From Piscicola geometra (taxonomy: Eukaryota; Annelida; Clitellata; Hirudinida; Piscicolidae), in assembly GCA_943735955.1 (NCBI GenBank), contig OX030957.1, positions 4,217,801 through 4,281,800 of the forward strand: a stretch of DNA of 64,000 bases. Direction: 5' to 3'. Positions 1 to 11,365 of the stretch are shown here, piece by piece (the stretch's first letter is position 1; every line of letters starts with the position of its first letter). The notes beneath the pieces were generated by a model. That model saw nothing but the letters and a program-made list of their open reading frames with translations. It had not been told where the DNA came from and did no database searches. Position numbers and translations under genes: made by a program.

Positions 1-136
1 TGTTTTTTATTTAATTTATTAATTATGTTTCATGATTTATTTTATAATAATATATTTTTTTTAATATTTCTTATTTTGTATGAGTTAATCAATTTTTGGT
101 ATATTTTCTCTCAAATACTTCCACCCACCCAAACAT

Positions 137-729
137 CCATCTATCCAACCATCCATCCAACCATCCATCCAACCATCCATCCAACCATCCATCCAACCAT
201 CCATCCAACCATCCATCCAACCATCCATCCAACCATCCATCCAACCATCCATCCAACCATCCATCCAACCATCCATCCAACCATCCATCCAACCATCCAT
301 CCAACCATCCATCCAACCATCCATCCAACCATCCATCCAACCATCCATCCAACCATCCATCCAACCATCCATCCAACCATCCATCCCACCATCCATCCAA
401 CCATCCATCCAACCATCCATCCAACCATCCATCCAACCATCCATCCAACCATCCATCCAACCATCCATCCAACCATCCATCCAACCATCCATCCAACCAT
501 CCATCCAACCATCCATCCAACCATCCATCCAACCATCAATCCAACCATCCATCCAACCATCCATCCAACCATCCATCCAACCATCCATCCAACCATCCAT
601 CAAACCATCCATCCAACCATCCATCCAACCATCCATCCAACCATCCATCCAACCATCCATCCAACCATCCATCCAAACATCCATCCAAACATCCATCCAA
701 CCATCCATCCCACCATCCATCCACACCAG
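137..729. repeat. CCATCCAA 8-bp tandem array ending at a 3' splice site
   Basis: About 70 near-perfect copies of the octamer CCATCCAA with rare substitutions near 387, 537, 601 and 676. It runs straight into ccacaccag, the acceptor of the dynein exon at 730, so on the gene strand the array acts as the pyrimidine-rich tract. Because the unit is 8 bp, all frames stay open and give spurious long ORFs on both strands. Confidence 0.97.
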
Positions 730-3700
730 TCCACCTTGAAGGAGCTCCAGAATGCAACGATGGGCTTGGTGCTGATGGATGAAGACCTCGAATCCCTCTT
801 TAAGGATATCCTCAACAACAGGGTGGTGATGATGATAATGATGATTATGATAATGATGATTATGATGATGATGATTATGATGATGATGATGAGAAAGATG
901 ATCGTAATAATGATGATCATGATTAGGGTGAAAGTGCTCTCGAGTTGTTTATTCTGATTTTAAAATAATACATTTTTGTGATCGTATTCATCTAATGAAA
1001 TAGTGTATCACTAGATTACCTAGCATTTCAACCTTCACCACTTACCGATCATCCACTGACCCCCATGCTCACCCACCCACCGATCATCCACTGACCATTC
1101 ACCCCCATGTCACCTCCACCACACCACCACCACAGCTGCCCCGGGTGTGGTCTTCGAAGGCTTACAACTGCCTGAAGCCGTTGAGTTCATGGGTGGCCGA
1201 CTTGGTTCTACGCTGTGACAACATACAGACGTGGATCCTGAAGGGGCGACCTTTGTCTTTTTGGATTTCTGGGTTATATTACCCGCAAGGTTTGTCTTTG
1301 TGTGTATGTGTGATTGTCTGTGGCTGTGTCTGTGTTTGTGTTTTTTTCTTTTGCTAGAGTGAGTAGTCATTGATCAATCTATCTATGCATCCGTGCACTC
1401 CCACACCCATTCACCCCACATCCATTCACTCCCACATCCATGCATCCATGCATCCATGCAACCTCACACCCTTCCCGCATCCATGCATTCATACACTCCC
1501 ATATCCATGCATCCATGCACCCTCCCCCCCATCAATTCATCAATGCATCCATGCACCCTCCCCCCTCCATCAATTCATCGATGCATCCATGCACCCTCCC
1601 CCCCCCCCCCCCATCAATTCATCGGTGCATCCATGCACTCTCCATCCATCAATTCATTTATGCATCCATGCACCCTCCCCCTCCCCTTCAATTCATCGAT
1701 GCACCCATGCACCCTCCCTCCATCAATTCATCAATGCATCCATGCACCCCCCTCCCCATCAATTCATCAATGCATCCATGCACCCTCCCCCCTCCATCAA
1801 TTCATCGATGCATCCATGCACCCTCCCCCCCCCCATCAATTCATCGGTGCATTCATGCACTCTCCCCCCATCAATTCATTTATGCATCCATGCACCCCCC
1901 CCCCCCATCAATTCATCGATGCATCCATGCACTCTTCCCCCCATCAATTCATCGGTGCATCCATGCACTCTCCCCCCATCAATTCATCCATGCATCCATG
2001 CACTCTCTCCCCATCAATTCATCGATGCACCAGGCTTTCTGACAGGGGTGCTGCAGAGTCACGCACGAAAGTACCAGTTGCCCATTGACCACCTCTCGTT
2101 CAAGTGAGTGAGAGAAAGATTTCAAAAAATAATCGAAAAAGAAAGAAGGGTGGAGGGGTTTAAATCTTTCTTGAATATTCTAATTTAAATTTTTTCTGTT
2201 GTTGCTTGAGTTTACTTTTTCTGAATTTAATTGTTTTTGCAGATACCACGTTTTGTCCGGTTGTTACTTTAACCAGGCAGCCGACAAGAGCATGACAAGA
2301 AGCAAGTGAGAGAGGGTGATGACGTTGGATGGGATGAAATTGGTTAAATAAACAAATTATAAAATAATAAATGAGGTTAAATAAAAATATGTATGAAATA
2401 AGAAGTAGATAAATAAATAAACTATTCAATAATAAATGGATAAATAAATAAATTATTACATAATTAATAGATAAATAAAGGTTTAAAGGATAAATACAAT
2501 AAATTGATAAATAAGATTTAAATGACGGAGTGGTGAAAACGACGACTTAGATACCAAGAGATAAAGAAGCGTTTGCTGGATTCAAGCAAGGTGAGCTTCG
2601 AAGAGTCAGCGGTCGCCATGGAGAACAGGGCCAGCAAGGTCGACCCTCCCTTCTTTCCCGTTGAGACATGCGTTATACAAATTAAAAGAAGGCTGCTGCA
2701 TCAAAGACTTTAAATTATTGCCTGGAAATAAATTATAGTCAGGAATTATTTTTCCCGCGCACAGGTGGAGTTAGCCATCATGAAGCACAAGTCTTCCAGC
2801 AACCTCGTCTTTTCTCCGTCCACCAATGCTCGTTCACTCATGCAACATTATCATTTGTGTTATTATAAAAAAAAAACTAAATTATTCTCTTTAAATTTGT
2901 TTTTTAATTATCTTTTGAAATGGACACACCTTCTCTATACAGTTCACTCCGGAGTCGTTTGATAACGGAGCCATGGTGCACGGCTTGTTCGCAGACGGCT
3001 TCAAGTGATTGCTTGTTTGTTAAACGATTTCATGTGCGTTTGTCTGCAACTCGAAACAGACTCAGAACTTTATGAAACAACACACTACATCTCAATAAGC
3101 TTCACCACACCACACAACTCCCAACCACCCCACCACACCACACCAAACCACACCACACCACACCAAACCACACCAAACCACACCACACCACACTAAACCA
3201 CGCCAAACCACACCACACCAAACCACACCACAATAAACCACACCAAACCACACCACACTAAACCACACCACACTAGACCACACCAAACCACACTACACTA
3301 AACCACACCACACTAAACCACACCACACTAAACCACACCACACTAGACCACACCACACCAAACCACACCAAACCACACCACACCAAACCACACCACACCA
3401 CACTAAACCACACCAAACCACACCACACTAAACCACACCAAGCCACACCACACTAAACCACACCGAACCACACCAAACCACACTACACTAAACCACACCA
3501 AACCACACCAAACTAAACCATACCACACTAAACCACACCAAACCACACCACACCAAACCACACCACACTAAACCACACCACACCAAACCACACCAAACCA
3601 CACCACACTAAACCACACCAAACCACACCACACCAAACCACACCACACTAAACCAAACCAAACCACACCACACCAAACCACACCACACCAAACCACACCA

Positions 3701-4413
3701 AACCACACCACACCAAACCACACCACACTAAACCAAACCAAACCACACCAAACCACACCACACCAAACCACACCAAACCACACCACACCAAACCACACAA
3801 CTGCCCCGCAGATGGAAGGACGAGGACGAAGTGATGGGGGAGCCTTCGAGCAAGCACATGAGTTCGCCCATGCCCATCATCATCTTCGAGCCCTGCCTCG
3901 ACTACGAGCCCAGCATCCACGCCTACCCTGCCCCCCTCTTCAGGACGCCTGCCAGGAAGGGCGACCTCTCGACCACCGGTCAGGAGCTTCAGCTGCTAAC
4001 TTGATAATTAACGAATTCGCATTATAATTATCGATTTTAATTGCTTTATATATTTATGAACGGGTAGCCGAGTCGGCAACGACTCTCGACTTGACCAATA
4101 ATAAAAGGGCCTCGGTTCAAGTGCAACCAATGCCCTAGTAACCCAGAGGCGCAAATGAAAATATGCAGCCTAAGTGGCCTGGAAGCTCGTTTGGGTTAAT
4201 CGCCACTATAATAATGCTCGTCGTCATCATCATTATTATTATGAGAAAGTTTGAAGATTTTTTGTCTCGATCGGTCCAAATGCACCTTCCACACTCCAAT
4301 CCACACCAGGCCATTCGACGAACTTCGTGGTGACCATCTACCTGCCCATCAACGAGCCGAAGGAGCACTGGGTGGGCAGGGGCTCAGCCCTCGTCTGCCA
4401 ACTCAATGTCTGA
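730..4413 (+). CDS. Axonemal dynein heavy chain, C-terminal exons (5'-partial)
   Basis: Motor subunit of ciliary/flagellar axonemal dynein; only the extreme C-terminal region is in the window, so the gene enters from the left. Exons by splice sites and phase: 730-822 ([16 protein letters not shown], matching the dynein 'LKELQ.A..GLV.M' helix), 1136-1289 ([10 protein letters not shown]...WISGLYYPQ), 2034-2103 ([19 protein letters not shown]), 2243-2305, 2551-2590 or 2551-2638, 2765 to about 2806, 2943-3004 ([14 protein letters not shown]), 3812-3978 (FEPCLDYEP...GDLSTTG) and 4310-4413 ([12 protein letters not shown], ending [12 protein letters not shown] then TGA). The WISG/FLTG/ARKY, VHGLF.DG, LSTTGHSTNFV and AL.CQLN blocks are diagnostic of the family. 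The segment coded at 2243-2810 is longer and more diverged than usual, and its donors are uncertain. Paralogue not assigned. Several introns consist largely of tandem repeats. Confidence 0.88.
823..930. repeat. GAT/ATG-rich array beginning at a 5' splice site
   Basis: The sequence begins gtggtgatgatgataatg, directly at the donor of the dynein exon ending at 822, and continues as imperfect GATGAT/ATAATG repeats. It is a purine- and T-rich array on the sense strand. Confidence 0.85.
1375..2033. repeat. Degenerate ~35-bp C-rich minisatellite ending at a 3' splice site
   Basis: About 15 to 18 imperfect copies of a unit containing atcaattcatcgatgcatcc and atgcaccctcccccc. The last unit is changed to atcgatgcaccag and supplies the acceptor of the dynein exon at 2034. 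The C runs vary from 5 to 14. Confidence 0.93.
3100..3800. repeat. ACCACACCAAACC-type C/A-rich array in a dynein intron
   Basis: About 700 bp of alternating cacca, aacca and ctaaacca pentamer-like units with no fixed higher-order period. It ends 10 bp before the acceptor ctgccccgcag of the exon at 3812. G is almost absent from the sense strand. Confidence 0.95.
4058..4245 (+). mobile_element. tRNA-derived SINE with LINE-like 3' tail
   Basis: It lies in the last dynein intron. It starts with a tRNA-like head (gggtagccgagtcggcaacg as A-box region, cggttcaagtgc as B-box region) separated by a long variable-arm-like stretch. An unrelated body follows, then taagtggcctggaagctcg and cgccactataataatgctcg. 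That tail matches the 3' end of the LINE fragment at 14105-14845, which suggests the SINE borrows the LINE machinery. It ends in ATT/ATC repeats. Confidence 0.7.
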
Positions 4414-5046
4414 GCCTCTTTGGCGTTTGAGGTTCTGATACTTGAATTCACTTGAAATGTGATTTGAAAAATCATTACCAAATGTCGTTTAAATAACCTG
4501 CTGACTTAATTTTCATGGTATTTTAGTGAAACTTGATTAATTTATTTATTCACTCGATTTTTCCTTAAATCTATTTATTTATTGGTTTCATTTTCTTTTT
4601 TAACATTTTTTTCAGTTTTGATTTCAATAAATAATAAAAACAATTTGATTTTTCATCTAAGATTCTTTTAAAAAATTCACTTAAAAAATGTTTACTTCAA
4701 AACTGTCGATTTTGGTAGAAGAGTACATTTCTATGAGTCTAGAAATCATAAAGTAATGGCGAAAAAGATGACGCGGAAAGGTCGTTGTTGTTTTGTAAAC
4801 CTGACCAGTTTATTCAGCAGAAAATACATTTAAAAATAATATAAATAAAGCTGAAGACTCAAAATAATAAGTTCCCATTTGAATTGCTATTTACCAAAGA
4901 AGAAGGCTTGGGAAACTAAAGTGTCTTAATCAAATACTAACAAATCACCTAAACCACGCTTGATGTGCTTGTATCTTTCCATTTTTTATAACATAATCAT
5001 CCACGCCACCGATCAATACTGTCACCTGGAGCGATTCTACATTGCG
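4414..5046. other. Intergenic spacer between dynein and MFSD3-like genes
   Basis: AT-rich DNA between the 3' ends of two convergent genes. AATAAA-like hexamers around 4627-4640 could polyadenylate the dynein transcript. No other gene is seen. Confidence 0.6.
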
Positions 5047-6184
5047 CTACAGCTTTTTAGCGATGGGGATGGAGACAATGTCGAGTAGGTAGCAGAGGAT
5101 GAAGACGCCGGTGAAGGTGAATACTTCAGTGAGGTACCCTGAGACCGAGAGGAATGTCAGCTTGCCGAGCACCTGAAATGGTGGTGGTGGTAGTAGAAGT
5201 GGTGATAGTAGTGGTGGTGGTAGTAGTGGTAGTAGTTATGGTGTTTGTGCTGGTGGTGGTGTTAGTAATGGTGGTGGTGATAGTGTTGGTAGTGGTGGTG
5301 GTAGTAATGGTGGTGGTGATAGTGTTGGTAGTGGTGGTGGTAGTAATGGTGGTGGTGATAGTGGTCATAGTGATGGTGTTTTGCTGTGCTACAACATGCA
5401 AAATTAAAAAAAAAATTATTCCATTCAAGCGCATATAAAAGTGACCTCCAGAGCTGCGAACATGGAAAGGTAAGTGGCCTGGAGGCTGGAGGGCTGCACC
5501 TTCGAGAACTGCATCATGAGGGTGCACGTCATGGTGGTGATGACGCCTCCGATCAGCGACATTACCAGGTAACTAACGATCATGCCCACTGCCACGAATG
5601 GTTTTAGAGTTATTGTGCATTGGTTGACCATAATGTATAGCCTATAAATACTTCAACATATTATAATATCGGTAGAAAACAACCATGAAAGTTATAAATT
5701 AGATTACAAAAATGGAAGCTAGTGCCTTCAAAGGCGACGAAGAACTCGTCTGGCTGGGTGTGTCTGTTGGCGATGGCGACGAAGAGGATGAGGGAGGCAG
5801 GCACGAGTCGCACGTTGAAGAGCAGCAGCAGCCAGTCCTTCAGGCTCATGCTGCCGGGAGATTGTGAGACTTTTCGATTGCTGAGTGGGAAATACTTCGT
5901 TCTTAGTTTTTGGCGTAATGACGAAAGCCTGTTCAAAAGTTTGGCGAACGGGTTGGCTTAGATGGTAAAGTCGTTGGATCTGCAACTTAAAGATTGCCAG
6001 TTCGAATCCCTGTTCAGCCAACCGTGAGATATCATATACCTAGTGTATATGATGCGGTGTTTCACGACTTATGTCGTGTGAGTGGCGCCTCAGTTGCGTG
6101 CCTTGGCACATTATAAATAAGCATTATTATTTTATTATTAGATAAAACCTGAAAAAACCTCACACCCTTTATTCCACTCGCACA

Positions 6185-6254
<70 letters not shown>

Positions 6255-6255
6255 A

Positions 6256-6286
<31 letters not shown>

Positions 6287-8212
6287 AACACACACACACG
6301 CACTCGAACAATGGAATGATCAAGCCGCCCAAGACAGAGCCCGCGATCGAAAGACTGCCGCCAACGACGTTCAACCACGTGGAAACTCGCGCCTTTGGCA
6401 CTCCCAAGTCCAGCATGTACAAGGGGGTCAGTCTCAGAGTGCCCTGCTCGCCTGGTGGTGGAGGTGATGGTGGTGTTTGGGGTAGTGGTGGTATTCGTGG
6501 TGGTGGTGGTGGTCTTCATGGTGGGAAGCTGATAGTGGTGGTGGATATTGTTAGTAGATAGTTGTAGTGAAGGAAGTGGTAGAAGGTAGTTTTAGTGGTG
6601 GAAATTGTAGCTGAGTGGTAATGGTGGAAGTGGTAGTAGGTGGTGGTGGAGAATAATATTGATTTTGTCCAGTTGCCTACCTAGTTTGTACACATAGAGA
6701 AGGGCAAGCGTCCAGAGCACTTGTGGCTGGTTGAAGGACCTGAAGGAGCTGTTTAAGACCCTCCTGACCTCGAAATTCGACCGGGTAACAACGTTCTCAC
6801 GCTCTACCATTCAAGCAAACGATTAATGCTCTTCGTGAGCTTCGTATATTCATATACTTTTTATATAGAGGCGTATGATAATATTATGTTCATTTACAAC
6901 ACACAACACCTCTGAGTTCTCTTTCCTCATGCAACTTGAGTTGCCTGGACGCGACCGACAAGTAAGCGATCCCCGCGAAAGACACCGCCATCATGAGCAT
7001 CAGGCCTGCACAGCCCAGGTAGTCGATGAAGACTGAGCCCACTCCACCCGCAAACACTGCACCAATCTTGTAGGCCACCACCTGAGAAGCGAATTGATTT
7101 AAATTGCCTCGATTTGCCTGGAAGTTTGCTTGAGTTCACGTATGTTTTCCCAATATTCGCCAGTGTATTTGAAATCGGAATTCATCATAATTAGGATTAT
7201 TATATTATGGATTCTATAGATAGAATATTTTTATGCTACTCTAATTAACTCGTTTTAAGGCGTGAATGATAAAAGTCATTAACTTTTGGGTAATTAATGT
7301 GCAAATCAATTTATTTTAATAGTTTATTCGATGCCAACAACTTTTGTTTCCGATTTTTCCCTCTCCCGATAATCCATTCCCGGTTTCCGACTATTCCCGT
7401 TCCAGATTTTAATATTCATTCCCGTTCTCATGGGAGTCCCGCAGGTAACTGGTCGGATCAGGTAGACATGCAGATTTTTGTGTTTGTAAATTCCAGTAGT
7501 CGGTTAATTAAACGTTTGATGAGCAAAACTTACACTAATCAAACGGTTAACCAACTGACTGTAAAACTCATTCCTCCATCTAGGCATGAAAAAGACTCAA
7601 AAGCGTCAGAAAGTTTAGTTAAAATTTTAGCTTTGGAATTGAAAACCTTTGCAAAACAGTAGCCTGGAGTAGTCTTTATGGCTGTATTTAAAAGAAAAAT
7701 GTGGAGAAAATATTGGAAAACATTAACCAAGTTAGAGCCGGATGAATGACCGAATTTCAATGAGCAAAAAAAATCAAATATCGAAAAATTGAATGAAATA
7801 AAAATACCTCAATGAGTCCTCCAGTAGCAAGGCTTTCGTATTGAAGTAAGGAAACAGCTAAACAATCAACAACCACATCTTGAAATGAAACGACAATGTT
7901 GATGATGAAGATCGTTACTAGCTGGATATTTAAACTTATATCTGCCGCAAAAACTCCGAGAAAACAGATACATGTCAAAAAAGAGTTTAGATAAATTAGC
8001 CATCTCCTTTTGGTTCCTAGTGCATCCACAGAAGGACCCCATAAAAACTTTACCAGCCATGGGAAAGATAAGAAGTTAGTTAGAGTGATGGCAGTAGTGG
8101 ACATTAAAAGAACTGAATGGAAATATATAGGGATGTAATAAGTCTGGAATCCATACGGCATGCCTTGTACAAAATAAAGCAAAAAAAGCAATTGATTTTC
8201 CGAAAGATCCAT
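5047..8212 (-). CDS. MFSD3: MFSD3-like major facilitator transporter
   Basis: Multi-pass membrane transporter of the major facilitator superfamily; the substrate of MFSD3 is not settled. Seven exons, read high to low: 7808-8212 (ATG at 8212; LLYFVQGMPYGFQTYYIPIY, WLVKFLWGPSVDALGTKRRW, VSFQDVVVDCLAV), 6910-7081 (VVAYKIGAVFAGG), 6681-6803 (VLWTLALLYVYKL), 6304-6451 (GEQGTLRLTPLYMLDLGVP), 5708-5850, 5446-5588 (LQATYLSMFAALE) and 5047-5172 (VLGKLTFLSVSGYL). All phases join and give 419 residues, close to the vertebrate protein. The Q-G-[LM]-P-Y-G start, the QD-V--D loop, YKLGEQG and LQAT are MFSD3 landmarks. The exon 5/6 junction has an alternative in-frame pair (donor after GACGA, acceptor CGTTAG). 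ATG is 387 bp from the divergent SKP1 ATG. Confidence 0.85.
5173..5385. repeat. GGTGGTGGTAGTAGT-type array next to an MFSD3 3' splice site
   Basis: Imperfect GGT/AGT trinucleotide array. On the MFSD3 sense strand it reads ACC/ACT and ends at ccatttcag, the acceptor of the last exon (5172). Confidence 0.9.
5946..6142 (+). mobile_element. tRNA-derived SINE, copy 1
   Basis: The tRNA-like head ggttggcttagatggtaaag (A box) through cagttcgaatccctgttcag (B box) covers about 5951-6025. Next comes an inverted repeat, atcatatac and gtatatgat around ctagt, then gatgcggtgtttc, a diverged body and an AT-rich tail ending near 6142. A second copy lies in reverse orientation at 26796-27046. It sits in an MFSD3 intron, antisense to that gene. 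The anticodon region is degenerate and a body follows, so it is not a functional tRNA gene. Confidence 0.82.
6178..6303. repeat. CA microsatellite starting at an MFSD3 5' splice site
   Basis: A (CA)n tract with a few AAAC interruptions. On the MFSD3 sense strand the donor gtgcgt of the exon ending at 6304 leads directly into (GT)n. Confidence 0.95.
6452..6660. repeat. GGT-rich degenerate repeat next to an MFSD3 3' splice site
   Basis: Degenerate GGTGGT/AGTGGT repeat. On the MFSD3 sense strand it is CCACCA-rich and ends in ccaccag, the acceptor at 6451. Confidence 0.75.
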
Positions 8213-8599
8213 AATCAACAGCCTTTGATAGATGTTGACTCTGAGCTTGATTTTTTATTCATTTTTAGAGATTTTCCTATTTTTTTCTTTTACATTGTTA
8301 TTTCAAACGTTGGGTATTTAAATTGTTTACTCTTAGTAACGAGGGGTTTTATGATGACACTTTTTATACAATAAATGTTAGAAAAATACATTATAAAAAT
8401 AAGAAATTAAAAACATGATATTATTTAATAGATTTAAAAAGATGATAATATAAATAAGTTATAAATAATTCTGCTTTTTAGCTAACCCTAGCCATTTTCT
8501 TTAGATCATAGTCGTTTGCATTCATTAGCAAGAAAAGTTTTCATTTCGTAGATTTTTACAATTTTCACTTTGTATAAATAAGAAGAACATCATCCAAAT
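8213..8599. promoter_or_regulatory. Divergent promoter interval between MFSD3-like and SKP1
   Basis: Only 387 bp separate the two start codons, so the core promoters and 5' UTRs of both genes must lie here unless a distal non-coding first exon exists. The sequence is AT-rich. I see no convincing TATA or other factor site. Confidence 0.5.
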
Positions 8600-9489
<890 letters not shown>

Positions 9490-11030
9490 GCGTGTTGGAG
9501 ATTATAAACTATGGAAAACTGGAGTAGCTGCTTGATTTACTATGAGACGTTTACATTAGGAATACGAATGATTGTGAGTTGAGGTGTTTTAGAATTAGGA
9601 GTTATTTCCGACTCCGTTACCTGTTTGCAGTTTCAATGCTACATTTTCTCATCAACAAACCCTCTTGTGTTGCATATTTCACTGTGCTTTTCAACACTTA
9701 ATTTTTTTTGCCAACATGAACAATGATTCTTGTTCACACTACCAATTCCCCTTCACAGCTTAAACACCTGCTTTCAATGATGTTTTGGTGTCCTTTAGTC
9801 TCTGAACGCTGCCATGGCTAGCCAGACTAACAGAATATAGACCTTTAAAAGTCCATTCAATGGGTCATTTCGAAGCCCAATTAACACTCTTAGCTCGGTA
9901 TCAGCCGCTATTTCGTGGTCAAGCACTTCTCAATATTAACAAGTCCATGATCTTAACAAACCCCGATTGACCTCGGTGCTGCCAATAGACGCACCAACCC
10001 AGAGCACTTAACTAGGTCAAGGGCGTTCCGCAAATGCGAAGCCACAAGGCACCAACCCAGATTGACGGCTTAGTGTCTCTGAGTAGTCATATAAACGGAA
10101 GCTGCTATCTACCTCGAGTTGCAAAGTGGCCTGCAAGTCTTCGGACAGATGAAAGAGTTCCAGAGCGCTGAAGGCTTGTTCCTGTGCATGACCAGAGTGC
10201 CAATGATTAATTGTCTGGCTTATACTTCAGGTTAATCTTTTAATGCTGAATATAGTCTGTAATTTATACTTTGAAAACCTTGATCGACCTTCCGATCGAT
10301 TTTTTTCTAAAATGACCTCACCACCCCTAAGAATACCTCCCAAACACAAGTTTTCGTGTGGTTCAACAATGGTACACTGTACCATATTGTTTGCTTACCC
10401 GTTTGAGTCATATGCGACCACTTTCTTATCTTTCTCAATAAACAAAACATACTATCAGTTGTATTAGTGACTGTATTGATAATGATGACGATACATCCTA
10501 TTAGTGACTGTATTGATAATGATACAAGTTACCAATTAGCGACTGTATTGATAATGATACACGTTATCAATTAGTGACTGATAAGGTAGTTGTGGGTAGT
10601 GAGTGTTCTTGTATCTGTACACTTGGGTGGGTTGTTGGGTGGGTGAATGGAAGGGTGAATGGAAGGGTGGATGGAAGGGTGGTGCTAAGAGAAGTCTTTA
10701 TGCATTGATTGATTGACGAACGAAGCAGTAATGGCGAAGATATATTGCTTAAGAGTTCTCCTAAACGACATTTTGAGTGGCGTTGCCGCGTGATTGTTTC
10801 AAGACCGATTGAAGCGGCGACCAAACAAACAAAAAGAAAGCTATAATTACAAATGGAGAGGATTATTTCCTAAGAGTCTTTATCACTCACTCACTCACTC
10901 ACTCACTCACTCACTCAACAAATCATTGTTAAGTAAACAAAAGCTACGAAGCGAAAAGTTCATTTACAATGGCTTCTCAGTCAACGTCGTGGTGTAGGTG
11001 CTTTGACATGCTGTAACCACGTGACGTCAT
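9490..11030. other. Intergenic region between SKP1 and LIN9
   Basis: 3' flanks of two convergent genes. A relatively GC-rich segment at about 9820-10220 carries a short internal duplication (caccaacccaga at two places) and no supported ORF; it may be an old element. At 10455-10590 a 35-38 bp unit (ttagtgactgtattgataat) is repeated about four times. A TCAC run lies at 10886-10918. Confidence 0.5.
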
Positions 11031-11032
11031 TG

Positions 11033-11137
<105 letters not shown>

Positions 11138-11217
11138 TGCAGTCAGGTCAGCAGATGGAAGGAGTGTAAAGGTGGAGGTGGTGGGGGGGGGGCTGTGATG
11201 CCGCTGCATCGTGTTTG

Positions 11218-11352
11218 GATGAATGGATGGATGGATAGAAGAGGGGGATAGATAGATGGATGGATGGATAGAAGAGGGGGGTAGATAGATGAATGAATGG
11301 ATGAGGGAGGAATAGTGGATGGATGGAGAGGGATGAATAAATGGATGGAGGA
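11218..11352. repeat. GGAT/GAATGGAT imperfect repeat just past the LIN9 stop
   Basis: Units of gatggatggatagaagaggg and shorter GGAT runs, 3' of the LIN9 coding end at 11366, probably in its 3' UTR or flank. Confidence 0.85.
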
Positions 11353-11365
11353 GGAAGTGTGGAGG

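Noticed and set aside
85..782. Long ORFs on both strands rich in HPTI/HPSN and MDGW repeats
   Set aside because: They are translations of the CCATCCAA octamer array, which is open in all frames. The array is intronic, directly before a dynein acceptor.
5951..6025. Possible tRNA gene
   Set aside because: A and B boxes are present, but the anticodon arm is degenerate and the sequence continues into a SINE body shared with 26796-27046.
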